Source: Branchiostoma lanceolatum
Lineage: Eukaryota; Chordata; Leptocardii; Amphioxiformes; Branchiostomatidae
NCBI RefSeq assembly: GCF_035083965.1
Contig: NC_089740.1
Location: 6,569,552-6,633,551, forward strand
Reading direction: 5' to 3'
Length of the DNA: 64,000 nucleotides
The notes under the pieces were generated by a model that was not told where the DNA came from, did not search any database, and saw only the letters and a program-made list of their open reading frames with translations. The position numbers were made by a program, and so were the translations under genes. Of the stretch, positions 59,299-64,000 are shown piece by piece. Positions within the stretch are counted from its first letter, which is position 1. Each line of letters starts with the position of its first letter.

Positions 59299-62200
59299 CT
59301 ACTGCTGACCCTTACAACACGCCGGTGTAGGCATTGGTGCCACCAACCGGATGACCAGATCACCCAGGTCGGTGGGCAGCCAGGAAGTTGGTACAGCGAT
59401 GAAACGGGCGAGCCAACCAATCACGTAACGACTCCGGGGGTGGGTAGCGCACAGCGCATGCTCCATCGCGTCCACAGCAATAACTGGATCTTCAGGTATC
59501 ATGAGGTAAGATGGCGCTTCTCCATCGTCCTTTGCTGTGAAGATAATGTAAAACAGTCACATTCTCATTTCTCGGAAAAGCGTTACTTTTGTTCAGTAGG
59601 TTGACTTGTCTTTTGTATCTATGTCTGATGCAAATTTCAAACACACGTAAGCTCCAGAGACAAAATAAATCACGATTGCAAACGTGGCTATCCATCAGCG
59701 TGCATCAACCTTCATAGAACCAGGACGGAGGACGACACCAACTTACAACCACCTTCGGTCCATTGCTCATGTCACACTTCTACAATGTCACGTGCACTGA
59801 GCCATGGACTTAGTCCACTTGAGGAAGACTACCGGTATGATAGAATACTGATAAGTCAAATTTCTTGCTGTTGCGTTGGAAATAATTAATGTGGGTTAAA
59901 CTATCTCATAGTGCGATTATTTGGTTAACTTACAAGCCAATAGGAACCCTTCCCCGTACTCAGCCTTCGTCTCAGGACTCAGCCGTTTCCAGGCGTTGTC
60001 CAGAAGACGGTTGAGGAGTTCCGGTTCGGTCATTTTGGTACGGCTGAAACCAGGTTCGATGATGTGAACTTTGACCCCAAAGCATCTCATAGCCCGCCTA
60101 GACGCACAAAAGGTTTACAAATTAAAAGTATGAAGAATTCACGTTAGTAGCGTGCTTAGTACAGCAGTTTTTGACTCTGCCTCTGGACCAAGAAGTCGTG
60201 AGTTCGAATCCCGGCTATATCGCTTACCCGAGATATAGGCTACTGGAAAGAGTCGCAGTCCTTACGACGGGATGTTAAGCCGTACGTGGTCCACTGTTCA
60301 ATGTAGTTTGCGAAAAGAGCTAAGGAATTTCCTCCGGAACAATGAACGTGTATATATTGTACATAGCGTCTGTCTTCTCTGTCACGACCAGTGGAAGAGT
60401 AGCTTAACTGTTCATTGAGTTTCTTTTCTGTGTCATGATCACCCAAAAGGTTGCATTACATCCATCAAACATTGCGCAATGACGGGAGGGGGCCTAGCGT
60501 CAGCCTTGTGGCACAGCCTTTTGGCAAGCGAAACAGAGCGGAACTAGAGTTAAGTATTTGTGCTACATATACTTCAGGTTTGCTATGTTAGTTTAGCGAT
60601 TACGGGGTCTTTTTATAAATATGAATTGGTATTGAATTTTTCTTTTTATTTGAGTTGAATGTGTGATAGTTGTGTGCCGATTTGTTAAAAATAGAGAGAA
60701 CGCTAGCGACTCCAAAAATACCCCTCCCAATGAAATGGTATGGCTACCCTTCGACGTCACAAAATCAAGCTGGCGACCACCGCACAACGGATCCAACAAA
60801 GGTTTTGATACGCAAACCTGTAAATATGGGCAAACGCATAACTTAGAAGTATCAACTCGTCAGGCATGCTTTCTTATTACTGAAATACAACGAAAAACAC
60901 CGTGCGGTACGTATCATGAGTTTGCATATAACGCCATTGCCACAATGTTCGTTACTTCAACCTCGACGAACCAGCTTGTTCCTCGACGAAACTCCTTTAC
61001 CTGTTTACACATTCCAGTCTTAAACGTGAAAAGCAATTAAGCTTTTACCTCAATGAATCAGAAAATGCCTCCACGCCAAACTTAGAGACTGAATACGGTC
61101 CGGCTGGCACAGACACTCTCCCAGAAATACTTGCGACATTGACGACCCGACCACGTGACCTCTTCAGGAGGGGGAGAAATGTCTTGGTGACGTCAATCAT
61201 TCCCAGCAAGTTCACGTTCAGAACGGCCTGTTGATGCAAAAGGCACTAGTGAAAATTAGACAAAATAATGATGACGGTGTTATCAATCACTTAATTTCTT
61301 GTCTTATCCACCTACTATTACAAAGCAGAGAAAAGGTCTCAGTCTCAGTTCGGTTTGGATTTTACAAACCTGATAATCTTCCTTTGTCGCCCACTCCATG
61401 ATACCTCCCCCAACATTGGGAACACCCGCATTGTTCACCAGCCCCCACAATCCTAGAAAGTAGACAAAACTATGAACACGCTAAACCTGGACCAAATTGT
61501 AAAAGTGGTTGAGCACCAGTCGACGTGATACTGGTATAAATAACGCCCATCGAATCGGGACGGCGGCAGGTATCGACTTTCTGGCACCCGTGACGTCACG
61601 CAAGATCAGTGCGCGTCAGAAAAAAAAAAGGGTCAAACGCGGCCCTAAAATTTTAATTCACCGAGTCATGTCTTGTGTTGTGTTGGATCAGAGTAAACAA
61701 TCCAAGTAAAGATCAATAAATTTAACCTTTAGCATACATAATACCAATTGGCAGACACATTTGGTTTAATGATGACTGTTTATTAAACATGTGTATGCGA
61801 CAGCGTTGCAATATCTTGGTCAAAGAATCGTACCTTTACTACCCACAGTTTCCTTCACCACATTGAACGCATCTTGTACGCTGTCTGAGCTGGTGACGTC
61901 CATCTGGATCGGCTGCAGCCGTTCGGAGCAGGACTGCCGTAACTCTGCCACGCCGGCCTCGGTCAGACAGCCCGCGAACACCCGCAGGCCGAGCTGGTCC
62001 AGCCGCCTGGCCAGGAGGTTCCCGAAGCCGGTGTCACACCCCGTGATCAGGACGGTCTTGTCTGTTAGCTACAGGGACGAAACACACGTTGTGCCTTAAA
62101 GTGTTTATGACACCAAAATACAACATTTTCTTATTATCTATAATAGGAATAGTATCATTCAATTAATATAAACGTTTAAAACAAATACAAACCCTTTTGA

Positions 62201-62888
62201 TGTTATTCAACATTGAACCATCAGAAACCATACTTCCTGCGCTAGCTCTTGATTCTTTTCTGATCTTCGTACCAGGAAATTACATTAATCAGTGACTGTA
62301 CCCCTCATTACGTCACAATGAACACGGCAGCCGGTTCCGAACCTTACACCACGGCTTGTGAAAAACATTATCTGAAGAGCGAACAGTGCCTGATTATCGT
62401 GATTACATTCATCTCAAAAACATTACAATATTAATTTTGCTTGCTTCTCAAAAGAACGTTCTTTCCGAGCCGCAGTGCAAAGTTCCAAACCGGCTGCCAT
62501 GTTCATTGTGACGCCATGAGGAGTAAAGTCACTGATTAATGTAATTAGTTGGTGGGAAGAATCAAAAGCTGGAGGTATGATGTTTTGATGTTTTGATGTT
62601 CAATAACATCCGAAGTGTGTATATTTTGTGCAAATATCTATGTTATTAAACAATATTATCATGCTTTATGTCAATTCTGGAAATTCTTAATTTTTATGTC
62701 ATTGGTGTCTTATACATTTCAAAAGTTTGTCCGAATTACAATCTACCACATATTCCAACAGATAGCAACAGAGTCTATGGTTATGATGCACTGACCTGTG
62801 ATAGACGTCCTCTCTCCAACCACCAAGTAACCACCGAATACGTCACCCACAGGACAGCGATGACCTCAAGTAACGTGAACACCTCCAT
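59299..62888 (-). CDS. SDR9C-type retinol/steroid dehydrogenase-like, complete, 6 exons
   Basis: Short-chain dehydrogenase of the RDH16/DHRS9/HSD17B6 group, expected to oxidise retinol or hydroxysteroids with NAD(P) at the ER membrane. Exons: 62888-62796, 62068-61834, 61452-61370, 61227-61049, 60097-59934, 59534-59299; 990 nt, 329 residues, the usual family length. The 93 nt first exon encodes a 31-residue hydrophobic anchor ([20 protein letters not shown]...) and ends CAG|gtcagt in phase with exon 2. Motifs: the cofactor fold ITGCDTGFG, the structural LVNNAG, the catalytic NVASISG serine and the YSVSK tyrosine/lysine, then [11 protein letters not shown] and VHIIEPGF. The C-terminus has a second hydrophobic stretch ([12 protein letters not shown]...LVIRLVAP). 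All catalytic residues are present. Substrate and one-to-one orthology cannot be decided here. Confidence 0.93.
60147..60432 (+). mobile_element. tRNA-derived SINE, plus orientation
   Basis: It starts 'gtagcgtgcttagtacagca', B box GTTCGAATCCC, body with 'ctctgtcacgaccagtgga'. It matches the minus-strand copy at 6655-6930. It lies in dehydrogenase intron 4, antisense to the gene. Confidence 0.65.
60443..60900. repeat. segment duplicated at 63,363-63,583
   Basis: Two blocks in intron 4 of the dehydrogenase (60,443-60,514 and about 60,822-60,900) recur in the same order and orientation upstream of the gene (63,363-63,427 and 63,443-63,583). Shared strings include 'tcaaacattgcgcaa' and 'actgaaatacaacgaaaa'. 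Confidence 0.6.
62220..62612. mobile_element. fold-back element in dehydrogenase intron 1
   Basis: Arms of ~130 bp pair: 'cgtcacaatgaacacggcag' with 'ctgccatgttcattgtgacg', and 'cattaatcagtgactgtac' with 'aaagtcactgattaatg'. The spacer is ~130 bp and no ORF was seen. Confidence 0.7.
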
Positions 62889-64000
62889 GTTTCCTGAGTA
62901 CAAGGGCATTAGGTTGGTTTGTGGGTCAATCACATTTAGTTTTAATCATGGATTATGCAAATGACTTTCACATTTACATAATGAGGGCATAGTAATTACT
63001 ATTTTTGCATTGTTGGGGTTGTTGCGTTTAAAGATATATTCAAATCTTTCTATAGCATCGAGGCTCTTAAAATCTGTAAGCTTTACAATTTCTGACAATT
63101 CCGTGCATACTCCAGCAAGAGCATAACATGAAAGTTGGATGACGCGATGCTATTTAAGTTCTTACCTGATAGTTAAGTCGTCGTGTCTTCTTCCTCCGGA
63201 TACAAATGTCAACACAAAATTAGTATTCAATGTATCAGTAGCTCCTAACTATAGGTCTCTTACATTAAACTTTGTAATGACATCATGTGGCATTGTATTC
63301 TTAGTCCTTACTTCACAGGAAGTTAACACGGAACGGAATAAGAAAACAACCATGGTGTCGGTCCAAAAGGTCACATTACATCAATCAAACATTGCGCAAC
63401 GATAAGAGGTGGTCTCAGCCTTGTGGTAAAGGAAAGACGGCAGAAATATGGGCAAACGTATCCATGACTAATAATTGCTATGAAGGGAAGGAAACTACAC
63501 TCCTATGAAGTAATTAGAAGTATCACCTGGTCATAACGTTACATGCTTTCTAATTACATGTACTGAAATACAACGAAAACACCGGTCTGGCACAGGCCAC
63601 GCCCCCAGAGCCAAAATGCGTACTGAATCCACCATTTTCCCACGATACTTCAGAGTACACTGGCGATCGTCATGGGAGCTACCACGTTTACGTTTTCGTA
63701 AAGTGAGGCATATTTTGGCCAAATCCGCAGAGAAAATAATTTTGTTTCAAGCTCGAGCAATCCGCTTGCTTTCTATTCAGAAATAATGTTACCTATACTG
63801 AAATAGACCAACAGATGAAGTGACCGAACGTTTGCACCATTTTTTTACAATTCAGCTATTGAATAAAACTACCTCTTACAAATGCTGACAGAAAAAAATA
63901 CCAACTAATCTCGTAGTAAACCCTGGACATCAAATTTGCACTCTTTAAGCCATCAGAACTTCCAAGCCCAGAAATTTTATTGAAATGAGGTAGAAAGGTA
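62889..64000. other. upstream region of the dehydrogenase, right edge
   Basis: No exon was recognised. It contains the duplicated copy of the intron 4 blocks (63,363-63,583), which suggests rearrangement or another paralogue beyond the edge. The promoter of the minus-strand dehydrogenase should lie near its left end. Confidence 0.4.

Overview
The window is animal nuclear DNA. It has split genes with GT-AG introns, low coding density and many short interspersed repeats. Gene content and repeat families fit a cephalochordate (amphioxus, Branchiostoma): an olfactory-receptor-like intronless GPCR, tandem aminopeptidase N-like genes, a CerS1-type ceramide synthase and an SDR9C-type dehydrogenase. 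The species is inferred from style, not proved.

Layout. 1-2,200: an intronless GPCR on the minus strand with one in-frame TGA, bracketed by two same-orientation copies of a ~250 bp MITE. 3,180-8,111 (+): the last 13 exons of an M1 aminopeptidase; its catalytic half is not in the window. 9,886-26,843 (+): a complete 20-exon aminopeptidase N-like gene (942 aa) with an additional, duplicated zinc-site exon. 26,850-32,703: an AT-rich stretch, probably largely the long 3' UTR of the next gene. 32,704-53,766 (-): a seven-exon ceramide synthase 1-like gene (379 aa) with a 13.4 kb first intron full of repeats. 55,788-56,108 (-): a 106-aa protein that is about 41% histidine and ends in a CaaX box. 59,299-62,888 (-): a complete six-exon SDR9C-type retinol/steroid dehydrogenase-like gene (329 aa), whose short membrane-anchor first exon was found by hand.

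The genes do not form an operon or a single pathway. The two aminopeptidases are tandem paralogues, and one exon appears homogenised by gene conversion. The window's main signal is small-scale exon and gene-end duplication: two same-length in-phase versions of the aminopeptidase zinc-site exon, a three-copy tandem repeat of the ceramide synthase catalytic-histidine segment, and tandem duplication of the poly(A)-signal region in two unrelated genes.

Exon limits were set by hand from splice signals, reading phase and family similarity; none has transcript support here. No prokaryotic feature, CRISPR array, rRNA or free-standing tRNA gene was seen.
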